Source: Ensifer sp. LC163 (GTDB lineage Bacteria; Pseudomonadota; Alphaproteobacteria; Rhizobiales; Rhizobiaceae). From it: 64,000 bases of DNA. The translations under genes and the position numbers were made by a program. Position 1 is the first letter of the stretch. Every line of letters starts with the position of its first letter. The notes under the pieces are model-generated. The model had not been told where the DNA came from. It searched no databases and saw nothing but the letters and a program-made list of their open reading frames with translations. The stretch is taken from contig NZ_MBSS01000045.1 in the NCBI RefSeq assembly GCF_001695855.1, positions 124,001 to 188,000 of the forward strand. Reading direction: 5' to 3'. Below, in pieces: positions 36,537-44,798 of the stretch.

Positions 36537-39377
36537 TCAGCCGGCTTCTGCAACCCGGGCCAACGCGACGCCGAGTGAATCCTTTTGCAGATCCAGTTCG
36601 ACGAGACGTTCGCGTTCGGCGTCAACCAGTTCCGGCTTCGCGTTGGCGACGAACTTCTCGTTGGCCAGCTTGCCGAGGATACGCTCCCGCTCGACTTCGA
36701 CCTTGGAGATCGCCTTTTCCAAACGCGACTTTTCGGCCGAGAGATCAATCAGGTTGCCAAGCGGCAGGCAAGCCGTGGCTTCGCCAATAACGATCTGGGC
36801 GCTGCCGCGCGGCGCCACCGCCGCATGATCGATATGCTCGACGCGTGCCAGGCGGCCGATGGCCGAGGCATGCCGCTCGAGGCGTTCGCGCGTGAGCGCG
36901 TTGGCGGCAACGACGATGAGCGGTGCGGTGGCTGCTGGCGGGACGTTCATCTCCGAACGGACCGAACGGATGCCCGAAACCAGATCGATCAGCCAGTTGA
37001 TCTCGTCGGCGGCAGCATCATCGGCATAGGAAGCGGACGGCCATTCCGCGTGGCAGAGCAGGCCAGAGCGCTCACGTCCCTCACCCGCCGTCTGATCCCA
37101 GAGTTCTTCGGTCATGAACGGCATGAACGGATGCAGCAGCTTGTAGATTTCGTCGAGAACATAGGCAACGCAGGCCTGGGACTCGCGCTTGGCCGCCTCG
37201 TCCTCGCCGCTGAACACCGGCTTCAGCAGTTCCAGGTACCAGTCGCAGAACTGGTTCCAGACGAACCGGTAGAGGCTGCCGGCAGCTTCGTTGAAGCGAA
37301 AACCCTCGAGCGCTTCGGTAACGTCGCGGATGGTCCGGGAAAGCTCGGTCAGGATCCAGCGATTGATCGTCAGCGACGACGCCTCAGGAATGAAGCCGTC
37401 ACTGTTGGTAACGCCGTTCATCTGTGCGAAGCGCGTGGCGTTCCAGAGCTTCGTCCCAAAATTGCGGTAGCCGGCGATGCGAGCCGTGTCGAGCTTCACG
37501 TCGCGCCCCTGCGCGGCCATGATCGCCAGCGTGAAGCGCAGCGCGTCGGCACCGTATTCGTCCATCAGTTCCAACGGGTCGATGACGTTGCCCTTCGACT
37601 TCGACATCTTCTGCCCGTTCTTGTCGCGAACGAGCGCATGGACATAAACGGTGTGGAACGGTTCGACCGGGGTGCCGTCGGCATCCTTCATGAAATGCAG
37701 GCCCATCATCATCATCCTGGCAACCCAGAAGAAGATGATGTCGAAACCGGTGACCAGGACATCGGTCTGATAGTACTTTTCGAGTTCCGGTGTCTCGTTC
37801 GGCCAGCCGAGCGTCGAGAACGGCCAGAGTGCCGACGAGAACCAGGTGTCGAGCACGTCCTCGTCGCGGGTCAGGATTTCACCCGGCTTGAAATTTTCAA
37901 GCAGGTCCTCGACATAGGCCTTCATCGGGCCCTCATGCGCCAGATAGTGCTGGATCGCGGCGTGCAGCGCCTCTTCCTCGGTCTTCTCGACAAAGACCTG
38001 TCCGTCCGGGCCATACCAGGCCGGAATCTGGTGTCCCCACCAGAGCTGACGCGAGACGCACCAGGGCTGGATGTTCTCCATCCATTCGTAATAGGTCTTT
38101 TCCCAATTCTTCGGGACGAAGTTGGTGCGGCCTTCCTTAACCGATGCGATCGCCGGCTTCGCCAGTGTCTTGGCATCGACATACCATTGCTCGGTCAGGC
38201 GCGGCTCGATCGGCACGCCGCCTCGGTCGCCGTGCGGGACCATGTGCTTGTGCGGCTCGATCTTGTCGAGCAGGCCGGCTTCCTCGAAGATCCGAACGAT
38301 GATCCTGCGCGCCTCGAAGCGGTCCTTGCCCTCAAGCTCGTCCCACGCGCCATGCAAAGCCGCTGGTTCGCTGAGGCCCTCGAGGAACTCCTCATTGTCC
38401 TTGATGTTGATCCGACCTTCTATGGTCAGGATGTTGATCGCTGCGAGACCGGCACGTTTGCCGACGTCGAAATCGTTGAAGTCGTGCGCCGGCGTGATCT
38501 TCACGGCACCCGTTCCTGCCGTCGGATCGGCATAGTCGTCACCGACGACGGGGATGCGTCGGCCGACGATCGGCAGAATGACGTGTTTGCCGATGAGTGG
38601 CTTGTAGCGCTCGTCTTCCGGATTGACGGCAATGCCGCTGTCGCCAAGCATCGTCTCCGGTCGCGTGGTGGCAACGACCAGATAGTTGCGCGTCACCCAT
38701 TCCGTTGCCTTGCCGTCTTCGTCGAAGGCGACCGGATGCTGATAGGTGACACCTGGCTCAAGCGGATAGCGCAGGTACCACAGGTTTCCGTTGATTTCGT
38801 GCTGCTCGACCTCCAGATCGGAAATCGCCGTCAGCAGCTTCGGGTCCCAGTTGACCAGACGCTTGTCCTTGTAGATCAGCCCCTCCTTGTAGAGCGAGAC
38901 GAACACTTCAAGGACGGCCTCCGACAGACCGTCGTCCATGGTGAAGCGCTCGCGCGACCAGTCGCAGGATGCGCCGAGCCGCTTCAGCTGATTGAAGATC
39001 AACCCGCCGGATTCAGCCTTCCACTCCCAGACCTTCTCGATGAAGGCCTCACGGCCCATCTGACGGCGGTGCTGCTGTTGCTCCATCAGCTTGCGCTCGA
39101 CGACCATCTGCGTGGCGATGCCGGCATGGTCCATGCCCGGCTGCCACAGCACGTCCTTGCCGCGCATGCGCTCGAACCGCACCAGCACGTCCTGCAGCGT
39201 GTTGTTCAGCGCATGGCCCATGTGCAGCGAGCCCGTCACGTTCGGCGGCGGGATCACGATGCAGAAGCTGTCGGCGCCGGGCTTTGCTCCCGCACCTGCA
39301 CGAAACGCGTTTTCTTCGTCCCACTTCTTGGCGATACGTGGGTCGACGGATGCGGAATCGTAGGTCTTATCAAGCAT
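36537..39377 (-). CDS. valS: valine-tRNA ligase
   Basis: A class I synthetase, 946 aa. The HIGH motif is in PPPNVTGSLHMGHALNNTLQ (about residues 42-61), editing-domain blocks include ATTRPETMLGDSGIAVNP, and KMSKS is in NGQKMSKSKGNVIDP. A C-terminal coiled coil of about 60 residues (from LIDLSAEKSRLEKAISKVE) is typical of ValRS. It is the first clear gene after the popZ terminal region on the same strand. Confidence 0.98.
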   Translation of the reverse strand: MLDKTYDSASVDPRIAKKWDEENAFRAGAGAKPGADSFCIVIPPPNVTGSLHMGHALNNTLQDVLVRFERMRGKDVLWQPGMDHAGIATQMVVERKLMEQQQHRRQMGREAFIEKVWEWKAESGGLIFNQLKRLGASCDWSRERFTMDDGLSEAVLEVFVSLYKEGLIYKDKRLVNWDPKLLTAISDLEVEQHEINGNLWYLRYPLEPGVTYQHPVAFDEDGKATEWVTRNYLVVATTRPETMLGDSGIAVNPEDERYKPLIGKHVILPIVGRRIPVVGDDYADPTAGTGAVKITPAHDFNDFDVGKRAGLAAINILTIEGRINIKDNEEFLEGLSEPAALHGAWDELEGKDRFEARRIIVRIFEEAGLLDKIEPHKHMVPHGDRGGVPIEPRLTEQWYVDAKTLAKPAIASVKEGRTNFVPKNWEKTYYEWMENIQPWCVSRQLWWGHQIPAWYGPDGQVFVEKTEEEALHAAIQHYLAHEGPMKAYVEDLLENFKPGEILTRDEDVLDTWFSSALWPFSTLGWPNETPELEKYYQTDVLVTGFDIIFFWVARMMMMGLHFMKDADGTPVEPFHTVYVHALVRDKNGQKMSKSKGNVIDPLELMDEYGADALRFTLAIMAAQGRDVKLDTARIAGYRNFGTKLWNATRFAQMNGVTNSDGFIPEASSLTINRWILTELSRTIRDVTEALEGFRFNEAAGSLYRFVWNQFCDWYLELLKPVFSGEDEAAKRESQACVAYVLDEIYKLLHPFMPFMTEELWDQTAGEGRERSGLLCHAEWPSASYADDAAADEINWLIDLVSGIRSVRSEMNVPPAATAPLIVVAANALTRERLERHASAIGRLARVEHIDHAAVAPRGSAQIVIGEATACLPLGNLIDLSAEKSRLEKAISKVEVERERILGKLANEKFVANAKPELVDAERERLVELDLQKDSLGVALARVAEAG

Positions 39378-39498
39378 TTTGAAGCCAATTTTGGAGATTG
39401 ATATCTGTGTCTTGTAAACCGGAACGGCCGATGCAAGTCAACACGAACGCAAAAAGGCCGCGACTGTTCCGCGGCCCCTGTATCGGAAAGGTTCAGAT

Positions 39499-40329
39499 CT
39501 AGCGCCGGGGACCGCGCGCGACGCGCTCTATCTCTTCGCGAACGAGCCGCTCAACCAAGGTCGGCAGGTTGTCGTCCAGCCATTCCTGAAGCATCGGACG
39601 CAGCATCTCTTCGGCAATTTCGTCGAACGACCGCCGCGTGCTCAGGTCGACAGCCTGGGCAAGATTGTCAAAGGACTGCGCAACTTGCCGGCTGACCTCC
39701 GGCGAAACAATCGCAGGTGCGGGTCTTTCGGCTGCAGGCTCGTCGGCAATGACAGCCACGGGTCCGGCAGAAACGATCGTGGGCGCCGGCTCTGCTACCT
39801 CAGGCGCTGCTGCGGCGGCTTTGACTGCCAAACTCTGATTGGCGCGCTCCTGTACTGCACCCATCGATAGACGGTCAGCCGGCGCCTGTGGTGCGGAAAC
39901 GGCCGCCATGCGCGACGTGATCACCGGGCTATCCTGAACGCTGCGCAAAGGCACATCGTTGACCGGCTCTTTGGCAGCATAGCTCATGGTGTGACGCTCG
40001 GAGGCTGCCCTTACTCGGGCAGCAACGTCCGCCAGCGAAAGCGGAGGCTGCGCGATACTTGAATGCGGCTCCGAAGGGATGACGGCCACCGCGATCTCCG
40101 GCGAAGGCGTGGCGGGCTTGCGCGCCTCGGCCTGCTCTTCCCGCCTGCCGAAGGCGGCTGCTTCGATTTCGCTGTCGATCGTCAGTTCGATCTCATCCGA
40201 TCCGTCGTCCTCGTAGTGATCCTGTGAGGAGAAATCGGTCTGCCCCGGCTCATTGCTCTCGATGATCTTGCGAATGGATGCGAGAATCTCATCCATCGAA
40301 GGTTCACGCGCGACATTGAGCTGTGCCAT
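39499..40329 (-). CDS. popZ: PopZ-like polar organizing protein (DUF2497)
   Basis: A 276-aa protein. The N-terminal SMDEILASIRKIIES helix (about residues 10-25) and the C-terminal SFDEIAEEMLRPMLQEWLDD plus LVERLVREEIERVARGPRR are the conserved PopZ ends. The middle is an acidic and Ala/Pro-rich disordered spacer. In Caulobacter PopZ forms a polar matrix that anchors the chromosome origin; in Agrobacterium it marks growing poles. The ATG at 40329 gives the family start MAQ. It lies between tolC and valS. Confidence 0.93.
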   Translation of the reverse strand: MAQLNVAREPSMDEILASIRKIIESNEPGQTDFSSQDHYEDDGSDEIELTIDSEIEAAAFGRREEQAEARKPATPSPEIAVAVIPSEPHSSIAQPPLSLADVAARVRAASERHTMSYAAKEPVNDVPLRSVQDSPVITSRMAAVSAPQAPADRLSMGAVQERANQSLAVKAAAAAPEVAEPAPTIVSAGPVAVIADEPAAERPAPAIVSPEVSRQVAQSFDNLAQAVDLSTRRSFDEIAEEMLRPMLQEWLDDNLPTLVERLVREEIERVARGPRR

Positions 40330-40480
40330 TTCTATCCCCGTTTGACGCGGCCGAACATGTGTCCCGAAACGACGCATGTGCCGATTGCAAACAAACCTTA
40401 AGTGAGTTCACGGACGAAACATACGCCGCGAATCAGACACTTGGATTGTTGCACAGATTTGTTTTGATCGGCAGAAGCAG

Positions 40481-40507
40481 AAACGCCCCGGTTTCCCGAG
40501 GCGTTTT
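40481..40507 (-). terminator. terminator of tolC
   Basis: Arms AAACGCC-CGG and CCG-GGCGTTT pair, with a small internal mismatch and loop TTT, 7 bp beyond the tolC stop codon. Confidence 0.7.
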
Positions 40508-40513
40508 GCTTGA

Positions 40514-41884
40514 TCAGCGGCCGTCTACGGTTCGAAGACCGAACCACTTGTCTTTGACCGCCTCGTAGTGCTCTTCGGCCCGGTATTCGGCGACCTGCAG
40601 GCCCTGGCTCTTGACGCTCAGCGTCGCGGTGGCAGCGAGCAGGCCGTAGCTTGCGACGACGGCATCACGCTGGGCAATCGCCAACTGTTCCTGCGCATTC
40701 AGGACGGTCTGCTGCGAATCGAGCACGTCGAGCGTGGTGCGCTGGCCGACCTTTCGCTCTTCGATGACGCCGGCGAGAGCCATGTTGGCGGCCGAGATCT
40801 GCGTCTTGTTGGCGCCGATTCGGGCAACTGCCGCCTCAAGTTGGGCGTGTGCGGTCACGACGTTCTGCTGAACGGCGGCGCGCTGCGAATCGACGAGGAT
40901 GCGCTGCTGTCCCAGGGTCTCCTTGGCCCGACGAATCTGGCCGTATTCGGCACCACCCTGGTAGATCGGCACCGTCAGGCGGGCCGTGAGGCTCGACGCG
41001 TTGCTATCGATACCGTCACCGGAGTTGCCGGTCGTGCGCCCGACCTGCCCCTGAATAGTCACGCCGGGCAGCATCGTGCCTTCAGCGGACTTCACCTGGT
41101 AGCCGGCGGTATCGACGTTGTACTGGGCGGCAAGAATGGTCGGGTGCTGACGCAATCCCAAGGCAACGGCCTGATCGAGCGAACGCGGAAGCCCCTTGGT
41201 GGCCGGCCCCGGCTGCTTGATGCCCTTCGGCGCCACGCCGACGATCTGAACATATACCGCTTCGCTCTGCTTCAGCTGCGCGATGGCGCTGATCAGCAGC
41301 GACTGCGCGTTGGCAAGCGATGCCTCGGCAAGGCTTACGTCCGTGCGGGTGCCTTCACCCACGTCAAGACGGGCCTGCGACGCGTTCAGCTGCTCCTGCA
41401 AGAAGGCGATGTTCTGTCGGCGGATGGCAACGATCTGCTGGTCGCGTGCGATGTTGGCGTAGGATGTCGCTGCCGCCAGCAGAATCTGGATCTCGTTTGC
41501 CCGTAGCCCTTCGCGGTTGGCAAAGACATTCGATTCGGCGGCACGAACGTTGTTCAACGTCTGAAAGCCGTCAAAAATCATCTGGGTTACGGTGATTCCG
41601 ATCTGCCCCTGATGAAAATCCCGACTGCCGGTAACCTCGTTGTCGACGTTAGAAAGCGTTCCGTTTGCAAACGCCGAAACCTGTGGGCGAAACCCGGACT
41701 TTGCGATCGGCACCCCTTCGTCGGTTGCCCGAAGGCCAGCCCGCGCCGCGTTCAGATCCGGGTTATTCTCATAGGCTTTGGCCATTGCGCCGAAGATCGT
41801 CTCCGCCAGCACAGCCTGCGGTGCAAGCAGTACACTCGTCGAGACGGCAGCCCAAAAGGCTGCTTTGCGGACAATCGACACCAT
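40514..41884 (-). CDS. tolC: TolC family outer-membrane efflux/secretion channel
   Basis: A trimeric outer-membrane exit duct for type I secretion and multidrug pumps, 456 aa. The signal peptide ends APQAVLA (about residue 27). Two OEP repeats follow, with AYENNPDLNAARAGLRATDE (about 37-56) and ALGLRQHPTILAAQYNVDTA opening each half. The start ATG follows GAGAGGGAAGT. It is read after a Pcm-like gene across a 287-bp gap containing dyads. In S. meliloti TolC serves exopolysaccharide-processing protein export and stress resistance (known of the species). Confidence 0.94.
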   Translation of the reverse strand: MVSIVRKAAFWAAVSTSVLLAPQAVLAETIFGAMAKAYENNPDLNAARAGLRATDEGVPIAKSGFRPQVSAFANGTLSNVDNEVTGSRDFHQGQIGITVTQMIFDGFQTLNNVRAAESNVFANREGLRANEIQILLAAATSYANIARDQQIVAIRRQNIAFLQEQLNASQARLDVGEGTRTDVSLAEASLANAQSLLISAIAQLKQSEAVYVQIVGVAPKGIKQPGPATKGLPRSLDQAVALGLRQHPTILAAQYNVDTAGYQVKSAEGTMLPGVTIQGQVGRTTGNSGDGIDSNASSLTARLTVPIYQGGAEYGQIRRAKETLGQQRILVDSQRAAVQQNVVTAHAQLEAAVARIGANKTQISAANMALAGVIEERKVGQRTTLDVLDSQQTVLNAQEQLAIAQRDAVVASYGLLAATATLSVKSQGLQVAEYRAEEHYEAVKDKWFGLRTVDGR

Positions 41885-42102
41885 ACTTCCCTCTCCGATC
41901 AGGGCGGCAAAGCCAGCCCACTATTTCCTGCGGCACCATTCCGAAGTCGAAACCGGGCCGCCCTAAACACGGCGATGAAGCGCTCACACCGCCCACCGGT
42001 GAGCAAATCACTACCTCAGTACCCTTTGAAACCCGGATTCGGCATGATCACAACTGTACACCGATACTGCGCACGGTCATTTCAAAAAGAAACAGGTGGT
42101 TC

Positions 42103-42160
42103 GTTGCCAATTGGCAACATTGTTATTTTAGCAGCACAATTAAATGTTGAGATACCTCAA
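42103..42160. promoter_or_regulatory. two dyad elements upstream of tolC
   Basis: GTTGCCAATTGGCAAC (42103-42118) is a perfect 16-bp palindrome. TTGAG-ATAC-CTCAA (42147-42160) is a perfect inverted repeat. Both lie in AT-rich DNA between the Pcm-like gene and tolC, about 220-275 bp before the tolC start. They could be operators for tolC or structures at the end of the Pcm-like transcript; no regulator can be named. Confidence 0.35.
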
Positions 42161-42171
42161 TAAGTGGCACC

Positions 42172-42837
42172 TCAAAAAACAAAAGTCCGCTCGCGGCGGA
42201 AGCCGGGAAGCGGCTTGACCGCAGTGTTGAAGTCCGCCCTTTCGGACGTCTTCCCATGCTCATGGACATATAGCTTAGCACGCGAAGCATTACCGAAACC
42301 TTCGACGGCAATCAGCCTGCCGCCATCGCGCAACTGCTCGAACAAGGCGGCAGGAAGCACCTCCACGGAACCATGAACGAAGATGACGTCATAGGGCGCT
42401 TCGGCGGCATATCCCTTGCCAAGATCGCCCGTGACCACAGCGGCGTTGTCATACCCCAGCCGCGCCAAGGTTTCCGTCGCCGTTGCGGCAAGCGCCGCAT
42501 CGCATTCGAGCGCGACGACCGAACCGGCAATCAGCGAAAGCAGCGCCGAGGCGTAGCCGGTGCCGCAGCCGATCTCCAGCACGACGTCCGACTTCGAGAT
42601 TTCGGCGAGCTGCAGCAGCTTGGCGAGCGGCGACGGCTCCATCAGGTACCGCGGGCCCGCGTCCTTGGCACCGTCGAGCTCGATATCCGTATCGATATAG
42701 GCAAGTTCCTTCATGCGCGAAGGCACGAACTCTTCGCGCGGCACGGAGAGGAAAGCGGACAGGATGGCGTGGGACGTGACATCCGTCGTCCGGATCTGGT
42801 TGTCCACCATCTTGGTGCGCGCCGCTTCGAAATTCAT
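42172..42837 (-). CDS. protein-L-isoaspartate methyltransferase-like protein, second paralogue
   Basis: A 221-aa SAM-dependent methyltransferase. MNFEAARTKMVDNQIRTTDV opens the family found upstream of tolC in alphaproteobacteria; the SAM motif is VLEIGCGTGYASALLS (about residues 80-95). It is distinct from pcm at 15704-16357. The second of two adjacent ATGs is used, with GAGGG 8 nt upstream. Whether it repairs isoaspartate or has another substrate is open. 42838-43077 shows nothing else. Confidence 0.85.
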   Translation of the reverse strand: MNFEAARTKMVDNQIRTTDVTSHAILSAFLSVPREEFVPSRMKELAYIDTDIELDGAKDAGPRYLMEPSPLAKLLQLAEISKSDVVLEIGCGTGYASALLSLIAGSVVALECDAALAATATETLARLGYDNAAVVTGDLGKGYAAEAPYDVIFVHGSVEVLPAALFEQLRDGGRLIAVEGFGNASRAKLYVHEHGKTSERADFNTAVKPLPGFRRERTFVF

Positions 42838-43077
42838 CATACTGCCCTCGTGTCCGGATGGGCGCGGTACCGATATCCCGGCGATCCGCGCAGTCGTCTT
42901 ATGGCTGCCAATGCGGAGCCTTTGCATAAGCTCATAAATCGCCGCTCCGCCGGTTTCAAGCGACAGCAACATCTTGCAGCGGAAAAAGGAAACGAGAAAC
43001 GGCGGAACCGGCGATTGTGCGCCCCGACAGGGGCGGCAAACGCTGGCGCCTGCCGCAAGAACAAAGAACGGCTGGCG

Positions 43078-43503
43078 TCAGCGGCCAGGCGCCCCTTCCA
43101 ACCCGACGAGGGCGATCTTGGTGTAACCGGCGCTCTGGATGAGGTTCATGACCGTCATAAGCTCGCCGTAGTCGACGGCCTTGTCCGCACGCAGCAGAAC
43201 GCGCGTCTCGGTGTTGCCCTCTGTCAGGCGCTGCAGCTCGGCCGCGAATTCTTCGCGGGCCGTTTCCTCGTTACCAATCGCAAGACCGAGATCGGCGTTG
43301 AGCGTCACGAAGACCGGCTTGTCGTCCCGTGGCGTCGGCTTGGACACCGATTGCGGCAGGTCGACCTTCATGTCCACCGTCGCAAGCGGAGCAGCGACCA
43401 TGAAGATGATCAGCAATACGAGCATGACATCGATGAAAGGGGTGACGTTGATCTCGCTGTTTTCGTCGAGATCGCCGCCGCTGTCGCCAACCTTGCCGGC
43501 CAT
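43078..43503 (-). CDS. exbD: ExbD/TolR family biopolymer transport protein
   Basis: A 141-aa single-span protein. INVTPFIDVMLVLLIIFMVA (about residues 18-37) carries the conserved membrane Asp used in proton flow. The gene starts 3 bp after the exbB stop. With ExbB it energises TonB for outer-membrane iron and vitamin uptake. No tonB gene is adjacent in this window. Confidence 0.93.
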   Translation of the reverse strand: MAGKVGDSGGDLDENSEINVTPFIDVMLVLLIIFMVAAPLATVDMKVDLPQSVSKPTPRDDKPVFVTLNADLGLAIGNEETAREEFAAELQRLTEGNTETRVLLRADKAVDYGELMTVMNLIQSAGYTKIALVGLEGAPGR

Positions 43504-43506
43504 GCC

Positions 43507-44610
43507 TCACCCGATCCTTGCGATGGACGCTTCCGCCGGATGGGCAAAGCCATCCTGGCGACGAGGTTGCGCCTTGCGGACCAGGCGGTGATCGAGGTCG
43601 CGGCTGACAAGCCGTTCGACCGCAGCTGCCGCGTCGGCGAGGATCACCTTGTAGCCGCCCACCGAGCGGGCAAAATAGTTATAGATGATAACTGCCGGAA
43701 TAGCGGCAACGAGACCGATTGCGGTCGCCAGCAGCGCTTCGGCAATACCAGGAGCGACGATGGCAAGATTGGTCGTCTGCGCCTTACTGATACCGATGAA
43801 GGAGTTCATGATCCCCCAGACGGTTCCGAACAGGCCGACGAACGGGCCAACCGAACCGATCGAGGCAAGGATGCCCGTTCCGCTGGTCATGCGCTTGCCA
43901 GCGCGAACCTCGATGCGCGTCAGCAGCGATGCGACGCGTTCCTTGAGACCTGCGGCCGGCGCGTGATCGAGCACGGCCTCCGAACGCACCATCTCATCGA
44001 TCGCAGCAGCAACCATTTCCGCGGCAGGACCCGACCTATCCTCGAATGTGGGCTTAAGCTCAGCCAGTCCATTTGCGGCGGAGAGCTGACGGACGGCGCG
44101 GCTAAGGCGCGCCTTTGCGGCAAAAAGTTCGAGCGTCTTGACCACAAAAATCGCCCAGGTGATGACCGAGGCAAGCGCCAGCCCGATCATCACCGCCTTC
44201 ACCACCATGTCGGCGGCAAGGAACATGCCCACCGGTGAAAGGTCGTGCGGCAGGACCGGGTTGGCGGCAACCTCCAAGGTCGCTTCAGCGGCTTCTGCCA
44301 CCGGGGCCTCCGTTGATGCCGGCGATGCTTGTCCACCGACGTCAGACGCGGTCGCCGCGAGACCGTCGGCAGTCGGTTGCCCTTCGGCGGCCGGTTGAGC
44401 GGTCGCGGGCTGGCCGCCCTGAGGGGCACCATTGGCGTTGGCCGCTGCCGTTGCCGCCGGTTCAACGTTTTGAACCTGAGTGACCACCGGGACCATCGTC
44501 TCGGTTGCGGTTGTCGTCTGGGCAAAGACGACCGTCGAGGAAACACCACAAGCCAGCACCAATGTCGCTGCCGCCAACAAATTCAGCTTCGATCGGGTTC
44601 GGTTGGGCAT
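43507..44610 (-). CDS. exbB: ExbB, TonB-system proton channel subunit
   Basis: A 367-aa MotA/TolQ/ExbB family protein. The signal peptide is followed by a periplasmic extension of about 110 residues rich in Ala, Gln and Glu, then three membrane helices, with the block GTGILASIGSVGPFVGLFGT (about 243-262) and LLATAIGLVAAIPAVIIYNY. The long N-terminal extension is typical of the ExbB subgroup of this lineage. The ATG at 44610 has GAGGAACAAG upstream. It is the first gene of exbBD. Confidence 0.92.
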   Translation of the reverse strand: MPNRTRSKLNLLAAATLVLACGVSSTVVFAQTTTATETMVPVVTQVQNVEPAATAAANANGAPQGGQPATAQPAAEGQPTADGLAATASDVGGQASPASTEAPVAEAAEATLEVAANPVLPHDLSPVGMFLAADMVVKAVMIGLALASVITWAIFVVKTLELFAAKARLSRAVRQLSAANGLAELKPTFEDRSGPAAEMVAAAIDEMVRSEAVLDHAPAAGLKERVASLLTRIEVRAGKRMTSGTGILASIGSVGPFVGLFGTVWGIMNSFIGISKAQTTNLAIVAPGIAEALLATAIGLVAAIPAVIIYNYFARSVGGYKVILADAAAAVERLVSRDLDHRLVRKAQPRRQDGFAHPAEASIARIG

Positions 44611-44798
44611 CTTGTTCCTCGCGTACTGGTCCGTTTCGCCATCACAAAAATTCAAAGACAGCCGGAATTTCAGCCACCTCAACGTGCGTTGGTCGCTCTT
44701 TACGACAAACCATGACTGAAGCACAAGGATTTGTGGAGTATAAAGATCAAGAATAATTTCGCGCCTGCGTCCCAATTGCGGCCAACGGCAGGATCTAG

